DNA of 45,945 nt, from the NCBI GenBank assembly GCA_023150475.1, contig JAKLKU010000031.1, forward strand, positions 1 through 45,945. The letters are read 5' to 3'. Below the pieces are notes generated by a model, which was not told where the DNA came from, ran no database searches, and saw only the letters and a program-made list of their open reading frames with translations. Both the position numbers and the translations under genes were made by a program. The stretch comes from Planctomycetota bacterium. Lineage in GTDB: Bacteria; Planctomycetota; UBA1135; GCA-002686595. Each line of letters begins with the position of its first letter. Position 1 is the stretch's first letter. Below, piece after piece: positions 7,716 through 16,110 of the stretch.

Positions 7716-9530
7716 GTGGCGAGCCGCGGCGTGCTCGTGCGGTCGGCGGTGCTGGTCGCCGCGTGCGGCGCGTTGCTCGTGGCGGCGGGCCAAGGTCCGA
7801 GCGACGGTCGCGTGCTCGACGCCGAGATGCACCATCTCGGCAACGACAAGACGCCCGACTGGAAGGAAGCGCCCGAGGCGCCGACGGCGCCGCCGCTCGA
7901 AGTGACGTTCGACTCGCGCGCGAATCCGAGCGAATGGTTGCTCGACGTCAGTGCGCGCGACGTCGACAACCAGTGGGCCCTCGACCTCAACGGCGTCGAG
8001 TTCGCGCGGCTTCGCAAGGTGAACGACGAGCTGCGCGTCGGGCGCTACCCGGTGCCGCCGGGGCTCGTCAAGGACGGTCGCAACACGCTGCGCGTGCGCG
8101 CGGTCGACCAACCGCAGGACGACATCACCGTCGGTCGGTTCGTGCTCCACGAGCGGAGCCTGCGCGAGCTCGCGCGGCTCGGGCGGATCGCGATCACGGT
8201 CGTCGACGCGGCGAACAAACGACCGATTCCCGCGCGCATCACCGTCGTCGACGCCACGGGCGCGCCGCTCGAGCTCTACTACGCCGAGCGACCGCTCGCC
8301 GCCGTGCGGCCCGGCATCGCGTACAGCGGCGACGGTGGCGCCGTGCTCGAAGTGCCGGCGGGCCCGTGCACGCTCTGGGCGTCGCGTGGCATGGAGTGGA
8401 GCGCCGCGAAGGTCGAGCTCGACGTCGAGTACGGCGCCGAACGCCGCGTCGTGCTCGCGCTCACCCGCGAAGTCGACACCACGGGCTGGATCGCCGCCGA
8501 CACGCACGTGCACACGCTGACCTACAGCGGGCACGGCGACGCGAGCGTCGAAGAGCGGCTCGTCACGCTCGCCGGCGAAGGCATCGAGCTCGCGATCGCG
8601 ACCGATCACAACCACCACACGGACTATCGGCCACTGCAGAAGGAGCTCGCGCTCACGCCGTGGTTCACGCCGGTCGTCGGCAACGAAGTGACCACCGACA
8701 ACGGGCACATGAACGGCTTTCCGTTCGAGCCCGGCGCGCCGATTCCCGAGTACCAGGAGACCGACTGGAAGAAGCTCGTCGCCGGGATCCGCGCGAAGGG
8801 CGCCAAGGTCGTGATCCTCAATCACCCGCGCTGGCCGGAAGGCGGCAAGGATCCGCTGACGAACTTCGGCTTCGACGACGCGACCGGCCTCAACACGGCG
8901 GGTCAGGAGTTCACGTTCGACTGCATCGAGGTCGTGAACTCCGACTGCCCGACCGCGCCGCCGAACCTGGTCCTGCCGATGTGGTACGCGCTGCTCGAAC
9001 GCGGCCTGCGGTTCACCGCGATCGGTTCGTCGGACTCGCACGCGGTCGGCGTGATCGTCGGTCAAGGACGCACGTACGTGCCGAGCGCGACCGACGAGCC
9101 GACGCAGATCGACGTCGACGCCGCCTGCGGCGCGTTCCTGCGCGGCGAAGTCGCGGTCAGCCTCGGGCTCTTCGCGACGATCCAAGTCGACGGCCACCGG
9201 ATGGGCGAGACGTTCCGCGCGGACGGCGACGAAGTCGAAGCCGTGGTGACCGTGCGACATCCTTCGTGGGTGACGCCGCGCACGCTCGAGCTCGTCGTGA
9301 ACCGCGACGTGGTCGCGACGGTGCCCCTCGATTCGTCGAGCTCCGCGGAGTCCGCGCTCCAGCCCGACGACACTCTCACGCGGAAAGTGCGCCGCGTGCG
9401 CCTGCAGCTCCCGCGCGAGTCGAACTGGATCGTCGCCGTCGCGCGCGGCGACAAGGTCGACGCTCCGTTCTGGCGCATGGAGCTGCCGGAAACGCTCGCG
9501 ATCACGAACCCGGTCTTCGTCACGCGCTGA
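7716..9530 (+). CDS. CehA/McbA-type PHP-domain metallohydrolase, exported
   Basis: 604 residues from GTG 7716, which directly precedes a hydrophobic signal sequence; TTG 7710, overlapping the previous stop codon, is the alternative. The N-terminal 255 residues look like beta-sandwich domains. The PHP domain follows with intact metal-binding motifs: D262-T-H264-V-H266, T-D297-H298-N-H-H301, GNEVTTDNGH, a LNHPRW motif, and S-D440-S-H442 near the C-terminal end of the domain. Relatives include CehA (carbaryl hydrolase) and other phosphoesterase-like enzymes, so it is a probable metal-dependent hydrolase acting outside the cytoplasm on an unknown ester or phosphoester. It forms a two-gene unit with the helical-repeat protein upstream. 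Confidence 0.8.
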   Translation: MASRGVLVRSAVLVAACGALLVAAGQGPSDGRVLDAEMHHLGNDKTPDWKEAPEAPTAPPLEVTFDSRANPSEWLLDVSARDVDNQWALDLNGVEFARLRKVNDELRVGRYPVPPGLVKDGRNTLRVRAVDQPQDDITVGRFVLHERSLRELARLGRIAITVVDAANKRPIPARITVVDATGAPLELYYAERPLAAVRPGIAYSGDGGAVLEVPAGPCTLWASRGMEWSAAKVELDVEYGAERRVVLALTREVDTTGWIAADTHVHTLTYSGHGDASVEERLVTLAGEGIELAIATDHNHHTDYRPLQKELALTPWFTPVVGNEVTTDNGHMNGFPFEPGAPIPEYQETDWKKLVAGIRAKGAKVVILNHPRWPEGGKDPLTNFGFDDATGLNTAGQEFTFDCIEVVNSDCPTAPPNLVLPMWYALLERGLRFTAIGSSDSHAVGVIVGQGRTYVPSATDEPTQIDVDAACGAFLRGEVAVSLGLFATIQVDGHRMGETFRADGDEVEAVVTVRHPSWVTPRTLELVVNRDVVATVPLDSSSSAESALQPDDTLTRKVRRVRLQLPRESNWIVAVARGDKVDAPFWRMELPETLAITNPVFVTR

Positions 9531-9687
9531 CGGCGCGCGTCGGCCACACCGCCGCCGCGGCGATGCGGATCCGGCGTCGAACGTTCGCTTCGCTTTGGGT
9601 GCGCGCCGTAGCTCGCGCTCGCCGTATCGCACGCTCGTCGCAGCGCACGCTCTCCGCAGCGCATGCTCCGCGGCCGTGTCGACGACG

Positions 9688-11535
9688 TCAGGCGCGCTTC
9701 CTGCCCGACGCGTAGAGCACGCTGCACGCGACGACGATCAGCGCGAGCGCGCCGAAGAGCTCCGCCGCCGCGGGTTCCGGCGCCTTGAAGCGGCCCAGGT
9801 CCTTGTAGAACGCCCAGCCCGCGATGAACACGCCGGCGAGGCCCTCGCCCGCGACGAAACCCGACGCGCACAACACGCCGGTTTCGACGTTCGCGCGTTC
9901 CTTGCGCTTTTCGACCAACGCGCGGACCGCGCCGCCGACGAAAACGGTCGCCATCGTCGCGAGCGGCAAGTAGATGCCGAGCGCGAAAGGCAACGCCGGC
10001 AAACCGACCAAGAGCGCGACGACCGACAGCGCCGCACCGGAGCCGAGCAGGTCCCACGGCAACTGATCGCCGAGCACTGCTTCGATCACCGTCTTCATCA
10101 ACGTCGCTTGCGGCGCCGGCATGCCGCCTTCGCCGAAGCCGCCCGGTCGCGAACCGATCGCCCAGACGACGCCGGCGACGACCCAACAAGCGATCGCGGC
10201 GGCGATCAACTGGCCGAATTGTTGGCGTGCCGGTGTGCCGCGCACCAAGTAGCCGGTCTTGAGGTCCTGCGAGATGTCGCCGGCTTTCGAGGCCGCGACG
10301 CACACGACCGTGCCGACGGTCAGCACCGCGGCGCGCGCGTCGAGGTCGCGCCAACCGAGCGCGAGGAACACGGCGGCGGTGCCGGTCAGCGTGATCAGCG
10401 CCATCGCCGACGTCGGGTTCGACGAGACGCCGATGACACCAACGAGCCGCGACGACACGGGCACGAAGAGCAGGCCGAACACGAGCACGCCGACCGCCGC
10501 GATGATCTGGCCGCCGCTCGACAGGTTGCCCGCGAAGAAGTTCGGCACGAACGCGAGCGCCGCGAAGAGCACGACGAGCCCGGCGACGAGCACCCACGCG
10601 GGCAAGTCGCGGTCCGTGCGTTCGCCGCTCGCGCCGCCAGCGCCGCTCTTGAGCCCCGCGAGCACCGCTTGCAGCGAGCTCCACATCGTCGGCGCGGTGC
10701 GGATCACCGTGATGAGGCCCGCCGCGGCGACGGCGCCCGCGCCGACGAAGATCATGAAACGGCTCTTCACTTCGCTCGCGCTCAGCGCGAACTGGGGATC
10801 GCCTGCGCCGACCGCGTGCGCCTTGGTGACCAGCGGATAGAGCACCAGCGACGCGATCAGGCCGCCGGACACCATCACTGCGGCGGCGCGGAAGCCGACG
10901 ATGAACCCGACGGCGAGCAGCGCCGGTGCGACCGAGATCGCGAGCTTCGCGTTGTTGCCGAAGTAGAGTTCGAGTTCCTCGGGCACGAGGTGGAACTGCG
11001 TGACGACGAGCTTGACGGCGATGCCGAGCGCGATGCCGATGAAGATCCATTGACCGCCGCTCGCGCCGCTCTCGGTGGCGCGCAGGACTTCGGCGCACGC
11101 GCGGCCTTCGGGATAGGGGAGCTCCTGGTCCGCCTTGACGATCAAGAGCCGCCGCAGCGGCACCATGGCGAGGATGCCGAGCAAGCCACCGGCGAGCGCG
11201 AGCAGCGCGATCTGGTGATACGGCGGCATCAACCCCCAGAGGTAGAGCGCCGGAATGGTGAAGATGGTGCCGGAGGCGAGCGACGAACTCGCGCTGCCGA
11301 CGGTCTGCGCCATGTTGGCTTCGAGCAACGTGCTCGAGTTCCGCGCGAAGAGCTTCAGCACCGCTGCCGACAGCACCGCGATCGGGATCGACGTCGAGAC
11401 CGTCAGGCCCGCCTTGAGCCCGAGGTACGCGTTCGCGGCGCCGAACAGGCATCCGAAGACGATGCCGCACGCGAGCGCGCGGAACGTGAACTCGGAGAGC
11501 GAGGTTTCCGGGCGCGCGGTCGCGGAGGCTTGCAT
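9688..11535 (-). CDS. OPT family oligopeptide/metal-chelate transporter
   Basis: 615 residues and about 14-16 hydrophobic segments, the usual size for a bacterial OPT transporter. Recognisable family segments are AYLGLKAGLTVSTSIPIAVL near the N-terminus, the ELPYPEGRACAEVLRA stretch, SSNPTSAMALI and a KAGDISQDLKTG loop. OPT proteins are proton-coupled importers of oligopeptides or peptide-like metal chelates in the inner membrane. The gene is monocistronic; its start faces a 446-bp gap. I see no Shine-Dalgarno sequence upstream of the ATG. The substrate cannot be deduced. Confidence 0.9.
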   Translation of the reverse strand: MQASATARPETSLSEFTFRALACGIVFGCLFGAANAYLGLKAGLTVSTSIPIAVLSAAVLKLFARNSSTLLEANMAQTVGSASSSLASGTIFTIPALYLWGLMPPYHQIALLALAGGLLGILAMVPLRRLLIVKADQELPYPEGRACAEVLRATESGASGGQWIFIGIALGIAVKLVVTQFHLVPEELELYFGNNAKLAISVAPALLAVGFIVGFRAAAVMVSGGLIASLVLYPLVTKAHAVGAGDPQFALSASEVKSRFMIFVGAGAVAAAGLITVIRTAPTMWSSLQAVLAGLKSGAGGASGERTDRDLPAWVLVAGLVVLFAALAFVPNFFAGNLSSGGQIIAAVGVLVFGLLFVPVSSRLVGVIGVSSNPTSAMALITLTGTAAVFLALGWRDLDARAAVLTVGTVVCVAASKAGDISQDLKTGYLVRGTPARQQFGQLIAAAIACWVVAGVVWAIGSRPGGFGEGGMPAPQATLMKTVIEAVLGDQLPWDLLGSGAALSVVALLVGLPALPFALGIYLPLATMATVFVGGAVRALVEKRKERANVETGVLCASGFVAGEGLAGVFIAGWAFYKDLGRFKAPEPAAAELFGALALIVVACSVLYASGRKRA

Positions 11536-11981
11536 GGTGGGTGGGAGTCAACCGACCGTGCGCCACCGCCGCAAGGGGCTCGGACGGCCGTGACCGCGAA
11601 CCGGCGGCCTCGCGGCGGCGATCGCATCCCGGAGCGGCGGCGCTCCGAGGCGCGGTCGCGGTCCCCGTGCGTTGCCAGGCGTTGCCGGGCGCTGCCGGGC
11701 GCGCGCTCGACGGGAGGTCGGTGACGCGAAGGCCGGGCGTTCGCGCAGAAGGCGGAGCTCGCGGCGCTGGTGAAGACTGCACTTCGAGCCGTTGGTTACA
11801 CGTCGCCGAGCGGATTCGGCGCAGCCAGGAGTGGCAGTAGGGTCCAGGGCCCTCGGACGGCAGACTTTTCCCGGTCCGCGGGACCACTCGCCGCCCCGCC
11901 GCGGCCGATAGACGTGCGACGCCGCGCGCGACGTGCCGCAGGGGTGCCGTCGCGCCGGCGCGTTCCAACGCGAGGTCTCGC
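11536..11981. other. 446-bp divergent intergenic region
   Basis: This lies between the OPT gene (minus) and the C39-like gene (plus). No gene is supported. It holds three 10-bp near-tandem repeats at 11671-11700 and a GGTCC-GCG-GGACC inverted repeat at 11873-11885. A convincing -35/-10 pair was not found. Confidence 0.5.
11671..11700. repeat. Three near-identical 10-bp tandem repeats
   Basis: GTTGCCAGGC, GTTGCCGGGC and GCTGCCGGGC follow each other directly in the gap upstream of the C39-like gene. They differ by one or two bases. Confidence 0.75.
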
Positions 11982-13121
11982 ATGTCGTTCGGCTCTGCTC
12001 TCTTGCTCCTCGGCGCGTCGTTCACCGTCGGTGCGGCCCCGCTAGGCTCCGACGAACCGTCGAGTCGCCGCATGCCTTGGGTCCATGAAGAGGTCCACCA
12101 CCGTTCGCCGCAGGATTTCGCGGACGGCACGTTCGTGCGCGGCAGCGTCGCCGCGTCGAGCGGGCTCAAGCTCGCGCCGATCGAACAGCCGATCGGTCGC
12201 GAGGACGACGGTTCCGCGCGTTACGAGTCGCCGGTGCTGACGCCGAAGCAACCGTTCCACGAGCTGCTCGCGTCGTGGAACGTCGACGTGCCGACCGGTG
12301 CCGGGATCTGGTTCGAGGTCCGCGCAGGTCGGAAGGCGGACGACTCGTGGACCGATTGGCTGCGCGTCGGATCCTGGGGCGGCGGTCAGCCGAACTGGGA
12401 AGCGACGCGGTCGGCCGGCGACGCGGGCATCGACGTCGACTACTTCAAGAGCTCGAGCGCCTACGACTTCGCGCAATACCGCATCGTCGCGTGGAAGGGC
12501 GATGCGCGCTCGAGCGACGTCAAGGTCGTGCGCGTCGACCTCACGTTCTCGACGCGCGACGGACTTGCGCCCGCCGACAAGGCGCGCATCGAGATCCCGG
12601 AGTCGAGTTGGAAGCTCGGCCTCGCCGTGCCGTTCCGCAGCCAGAAGTCCGTCGCGGCCGACCTCGCGCCGCGCGTGTGCAGTCCGACGTCGACGGCGAT
12701 GGTGCTGGAGTTCTACGGCGTGAAACGCAGCACGGAAGAGGTCGCGAAGCGCGTCTTCGACGCGGAGCACGACGTCTACGGGAACTGGACGCGCACGATC
12801 CAAGGCGCGTACACGTTCGGCGTCTCGGGCTACCTGACTCGCTATGCGGATTGGGGCGCGGTCGAGCGCGCGATCGCGATCGGGCAACCGCTGGTGATCT
12901 CGATCGCGGCGAAGCCCGGCGAACTGACCGGCGCGCCCTACGCCGAGACGGCGGGGCACCTGCTCGTCGTCACGGGTTTCGACGAGCATGGCGACGTCCT
13001 CGTCCACGATCCGGCCGGCGCGACGGCCGCGGAAGGCGTGCGCACGTACCGGCGCAGCGAGCTCGACCGCTGCTGGCTCGCGCGAGGCGGGACCGCGTAC
13101 GTGTTCTTGGCGAAGCGCTGA
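11982..13121 (+). CDS. Exported C39-like papain-fold cysteine peptidase
   Basis: 379 residues with a signal peptide over about the first 20. Residues 90-195 form a beta-rich N-terminal domain, and 210-379 are a C39-like peptidase domain. The catalytic triad is visible: C233 in RVCSPTSTAMVLEFYG, H326 in AGHLLVVTGF and D343 in VHDPAG. Members of this family are bacterial papain-fold peptidases, unlike the ABC-linked C39 bacteriocin peptidases. It probably cleaves proteins or cell-wall peptides outside the cytoplasm. ATG 11982 is preceded by GAGG at a normal distance. The YihY gene follows after 57 bp on the same strand. Confidence 0.85.
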   Translation: MSFGSALLLLGASFTVGAAPLGSDEPSSRRMPWVHEEVHHRSPQDFADGTFVRGSVAASSGLKLAPIEQPIGREDDGSARYESPVLTPKQPFHELLASWNVDVPTGAGIWFEVRAGRKADDSWTDWLRVGSWGGGQPNWEATRSAGDAGIDVDYFKSSSAYDFAQYRIVAWKGDARSSDVKVVRVDLTFSTRDGLAPADKARIEIPESSWKLGLAVPFRSQKSVAADLAPRVCSPTSTAMVLEFYGVKRSTEEVAKRVFDAEHDVYGNWTRTIQGAYTFGVSGYLTRYADWGAVERAIAIGQPLVISIAAKPGELTGAPYAETAGHLLVVTGFDEHGDVLVHDPAGATAAEGVRTYRRSELDRCWLARGGTAYVFLAKR

Positions 13122-13178
13122 GCGCCGCGAATCACCGGTGCGGTTCCTTCGGGCGCCGCCAAGCAGTAGAACGGCGCC

Positions 13179-14657
13179 ATGCAGCACCCCGCGATCGAAC
13201 CTCGCGAAGGCCAGCCGTTCCAGAATCCGTGGCTCTCGGCGCTCTGGGAGCGTTTCGCGCGTTTCGCGACGAAGCTCGAGCCCGAGCGCGCGACGGGCTT
13301 CGTCTCGGTCGCGCAGCGCGGCGCGCGAATCGCCTTCCTCGCGGTGCGCGACTTCTTCCGCGACCGCTGCATGCTGCAGTCGTCGGCGTTGACGTACGTG
13401 ACCGTGCTGTCGCTCGTGCCGTTGCTCGCGTTCGCGTTCGCGCTCGCGAAGGGGCTCGGCGCGTACGAGAAACTGCGCAACGACACGATCGAGCCGTTCC
13501 TCGTGCGCACGTGGGGGCCGCGTGGCAGCGCGCCCGAAGGCATCGAGACGATCCGGCGCACCGTCGATCAGGTGCTCGACTTCGTCCAAGGCACGAACTT
13601 CGGCGCGCTCGGCACGTTCGGCTTGATCGTGTTGCTCTACACGGTCGTGCGGCTGCTCGGCTCGATCGAACAAGCGTTCAACCAGATCTGGGGCGTGCAG
13701 CGTTCGCGCAGTTTCGTGCGCAAGGTCACCGACTACCTCGCGATGGTCGTGATCACGCCGATCTTCCTCGTGACGGCGACGGCGGCCGCGACGGCGGCGA
13801 GTTCGTTGGCGCAGGACCAGATCGCGGCGATCTCCGGATGGATGACCGAGCACCTGGGCTTCGGCGGCTTCGTCGAGACGCTGTTCGCCGGACTCTCGCT
13901 CGCGATGATGTGGATCGCGTTGACGTTCGTGTACCTGACGCTGCCGAACACGAAGGTGCGCTGGGGCTCGGCTTTCTTCGGTGGCTTCGTCGCGGGCACC
14001 GCGTGGCACGTGCTGCAGGTGCTGCACGTCAAATTCCAAGTCGGCATCGCGAACTACAACGCGATCTACGCCGGCTTCGCCGCGATGCCGCTCTTCCTCG
14101 TGTGGCTCTACTTCTCGTGGGCGGTCGTGCTCTTCGGCGCGGAACTCGCGTGGGCCCACCAAGCGGAGCCCAACTTCAAGCCGGCGTTGCGTGGCCGCGA
14201 CGGCGAGCCCGCGTTCCGCGAGCTCGTCGCGTTGCGTGCGATGGTGCGCATCGCCCGCGCTTTCCTGCGCGGCGAGCCGAGCCCGAGCTCGCAGGCGCTC
14301 GCCGACGAACTCGGGCTCGCGCACGGCACCGTCGACGGCATCTTGCGCTCGCTCGAAACTCGGGGGCTCGTCGCGGCACGCGAAGACGACTCCTCGACCA
14401 CCTTCCTCCCGGCGCGCGATCCGGGCCTGATCTCGGTCAAGGCGATCGTCGATGCATTGCGCGGCGATTCGGGGCGCACGGAAGTCGAACGGACTGCCGC
14501 CGCCGACCGCGTCGTCGATCGAGTGCTCGCGAAGCTCGATTCCGAACTCGCGGGCTCCGCGCACAACAAGGACCTGCGTGCCTTGGTCGCCGAGACCGAG
14601 CGCGAGGAGCGTGCGACCACCGACGGTCTCGCCGAACGCCCCGCGGAGGCGACGTGA
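13179..14657 (+). CDS. YihY/BrkB-family inner-membrane protein with a C-terminal winged-helix domain
   Basis: 492 residues. After about 65 cytoplasmic residues come six probable membrane segments (about 70-340) with the YihY signature: SSALTYVTVLSLVPLLAFAF at the first helix, NQIWGVQRSRS, the LPNTKVRWGSAFFGGF loop and a last helix LFLVWLYFSWAVVLFGAEL. The old name ribonuclease BN for this family is an error. Residues 355-435 read as a winged helix-turn-helix (LADELGLAHGTVDGILRSLE then a wing). The remaining tail is Ala/Glu-rich. Some family members carry such C-terminal regions, but a DNA-binding role for a membrane protein is unproven. The gene is in line with the C39-like and zinc-ribbon genes. 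Confidence 0.85.
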   Translation: MQHPAIEPREGQPFQNPWLSALWERFARFATKLEPERATGFVSVAQRGARIAFLAVRDFFRDRCMLQSSALTYVTVLSLVPLLAFAFALAKGLGAYEKLRNDTIEPFLVRTWGPRGSAPEGIETIRRTVDQVLDFVQGTNFGALGTFGLIVLLYTVVRLLGSIEQAFNQIWGVQRSRSFVRKVTDYLAMVVITPIFLVTATAAATAASSLAQDQIAAISGWMTEHLGFGGFVETLFAGLSLAMMWIALTFVYLTLPNTKVRWGSAFFGGFVAGTAWHVLQVLHVKFQVGIANYNAIYAGFAAMPLFLVWLYFSWAVVLFGAELAWAHQAEPNFKPALRGRDGEPAFRELVALRAMVRIARAFLRGEPSPSSQALADELGLAHGTVDGILRSLETRGLVAAREDDSSTTFLPARDPGLISVKAIVDALRGDSGRTEVERTAAADRVVDRVLAKLDSELAGSAHNKDLRALVAETEREERATTDGLAERPAEAT

Positions 14658-14728
14658 GCCCGTTCGAACGACGCATGCCGCGCCGGCCGCCTTCGCATCC
14701 GCGGCGAGCGATGGAGTAGCGAGCCCGC

Positions 14729-15613
14729 ATGCAGTACCGCACGTTGAACGCTTGCGCCGTCTGTTCACGCCAGTGGGACGTCTCGTTCCTGCGGCCGGGC
14801 GAAAGCGTGCGCTGCGAATGCGGCACGCGCTTCACCGTCGAATTCCGCGCACCGCATGCTCCGCGAGCGCTGCGCTGCACGAACTGCGGCGCCACTCTGG
14901 TCGAGAACGCGAAGAGCTGCGGGCACTGCCAAGCCGAGCTCGCGCTCGAGGACCGCGGACTCTCGGCGATCTGCCCGGGCTGTTGGTCGCGACTGCCGGC
15001 GCGAGCGAAACACTGCCTCGAATGTGGTCTCGCGATCGCACCGCAGGCGTTGACCGCGTTGCCTGCGACGAGCAAGTGCCCCCGTTGCGCCGCGCAGTTG
15101 CGTGCGCGCACCGTCGACGGTTTCGCGATCGTCGAGTGCTCGTCGTGCGCGGGCCTGTGGCTCTCGCCTGGCGTGCTCGAGCGACTGTGCGAGCGCGCCG
15201 ACGAAGAGGATCTCGCCGCGCGCGTGCTCGCCGGGCCGGCGCAGACCGGCACCGTCGCCGAGCAGAAGGTGGCGTATCTGCCGTGCGCGCTCTGCAGCGA
15301 ACGCATGACGCGGCGCAACTTCGCCGGCGCGTCCGGCGTGATCGTCGACGTCTGCCGCGAGCACGGCCTCTGGCTCGATCACGGCGAGCTCGAGCGCATC
15401 CTCGGTTTCGTGCGCGCGGGTGGGCTCGACAAGGCCCGCCACCGCGAGCTCGAGCGGCTCAAGGAAGAGGAACGCCGCGTCCGCGACCGCATCGACGACG
15501 CGGCGAAGGACCTGACGTGGGTCGAGCGGCGCGCCGAATGGGACCGTTCGGCGAACCTGGGCGATGCGTTGCTCTGGCTCGGGCGCAAGCTCGCCGAGCG
15601 CTCGTTCCTCTGA
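14729..15613 (+). CDS. Multi-zinc-ribbon protein with two TFIIB-type zinc fingers and a coiled-coil tail
   Basis: 294 residues. Four or five paired-cysteine knuckles run through the protein: C9/C12, C29/C31, C50/C53 with C64/C67, and C82/C85 with C96/C99. Two zf-TFIIB-like modules follow. The first has C117xxC120 and C137xxC140 followed by GLWL. The second has C186xxC189 and C209 with H212, then GLWLDHGEL. The C-terminal 65 residues are charged and helical (coiled coil). Proteins with this finger are generally cytoplasmic and of unknown function, sometimes near membrane proteins. No catalytic motif is visible. It is the last gene of the plus-strand group and converges with the lipoprotein gene. 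Confidence 0.75.
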   Translation: MQYRTLNACAVCSRQWDVSFLRPGESVRCECGTRFTVEFRAPHAPRALRCTNCGATLVENAKSCGHCQAELALEDRGLSAICPGCWSRLPARAKHCLECGLAIAPQALTALPATSKCPRCAAQLRARTVDGFAIVECSSCAGLWLSPGVLERLCERADEEDLAARVLAGPAQTGTVAEQKVAYLPCALCSERMTRRNFAGASGVIVDVCREHGLWLDHGELERILGFVRAGGLDKARHRELERLKEEERRVRDRIDDAAKDLTWVERRAEWDRSANLGDALLWLGRKLAERSFL

Positions 15614-15694
15614 GCGACTCGGCGACGTCCATTCCCGAAGCTCGGCGCGGGCAGAGCTTCGTGATCGAGGCTCGAGCCTGCGCGGCGCGCTCGT

Positions 15695-15985
15695 TCAGTC
15701 GCGGATCCGTCCCTTGGCGATCGCCGCGGCGAGCGCAGCGTCCTTCTCCGCCGCCGTGAGCTTCTCCCACCTCGGCAAACAACCCTTGCAGCAGAAGCCG
15801 ACCTTCTGACCGTTCCAGTCGACGACGATCGACGGATCGACAGGATCGTCGAGCACGATCGCGCAGTACTCGTTGGCGGTCACGATCGTGCCGGGCTTGC
15901 GCTTCAGGCACATCGATTCGTCTTCGCTCGTGCTGCGGCAGGCACCGACGAGCAGCACGCCGATCCACAACGCATGTCGGAACAT
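15695..15985 (-). CDS. Small cysteine-rich lipoprotein with a TRASH-like metal-binding motif
   Basis: 96 residues. The start ATG at 15985 follows a strong Shine-Dalgarno-like AAGGAAGGGA. The lipobox LVGAC puts the lipidated cysteine at residue 16. The mature part has C26, C41 and a C65-C-x-x-C69 cluster in VGFCCKGCLPRW; the spacing C41...C65-x3-C69 and the closing aromatic resemble TRASH/YHS-type heavy-metal-binding modules. The protein would be anchored in a membrane facing the periplasm, where it could bind copper, zinc or another soft metal; this is inferred. It is the last gene of the minus-strand group, 125 bp after the SPFH pair, and may have its own promoter. Confidence 0.75.
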   Translation of the reverse strand: MFRHALWIGVLLVGACRSTSEDESMCLKRKPGTIVTANEYCAIVLDDPVDPSIVVDWNGQKVGFCCKGCLPRWEKLTAAEKDAALAAAIAKGRIRD

Positions 15986-16110
15986 GGAGATCCCTTCCTT
16001 CGCGGTTCCGCGCTCGCCCAAGCGGTCGACGCGGATTCCTTCGAGACGATCCCACGCGAGCGCCGAGTGCGACATGCGTCGCAGTGCGCAGAGCGAGGCT
16101 TCGTCCGCCG

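Noticed and set aside
11671..11700. CRISPR-like array
   Set aside because: The three 10-bp units are contiguous, too short and have no spacers.
9062..12169. 1035-residue minus-strand open frame spanning the OPT gene region
   Set aside because: Overlaps the OPT gene in another frame and the PHP gene antisense; low-complexity Arg/Ala composition.
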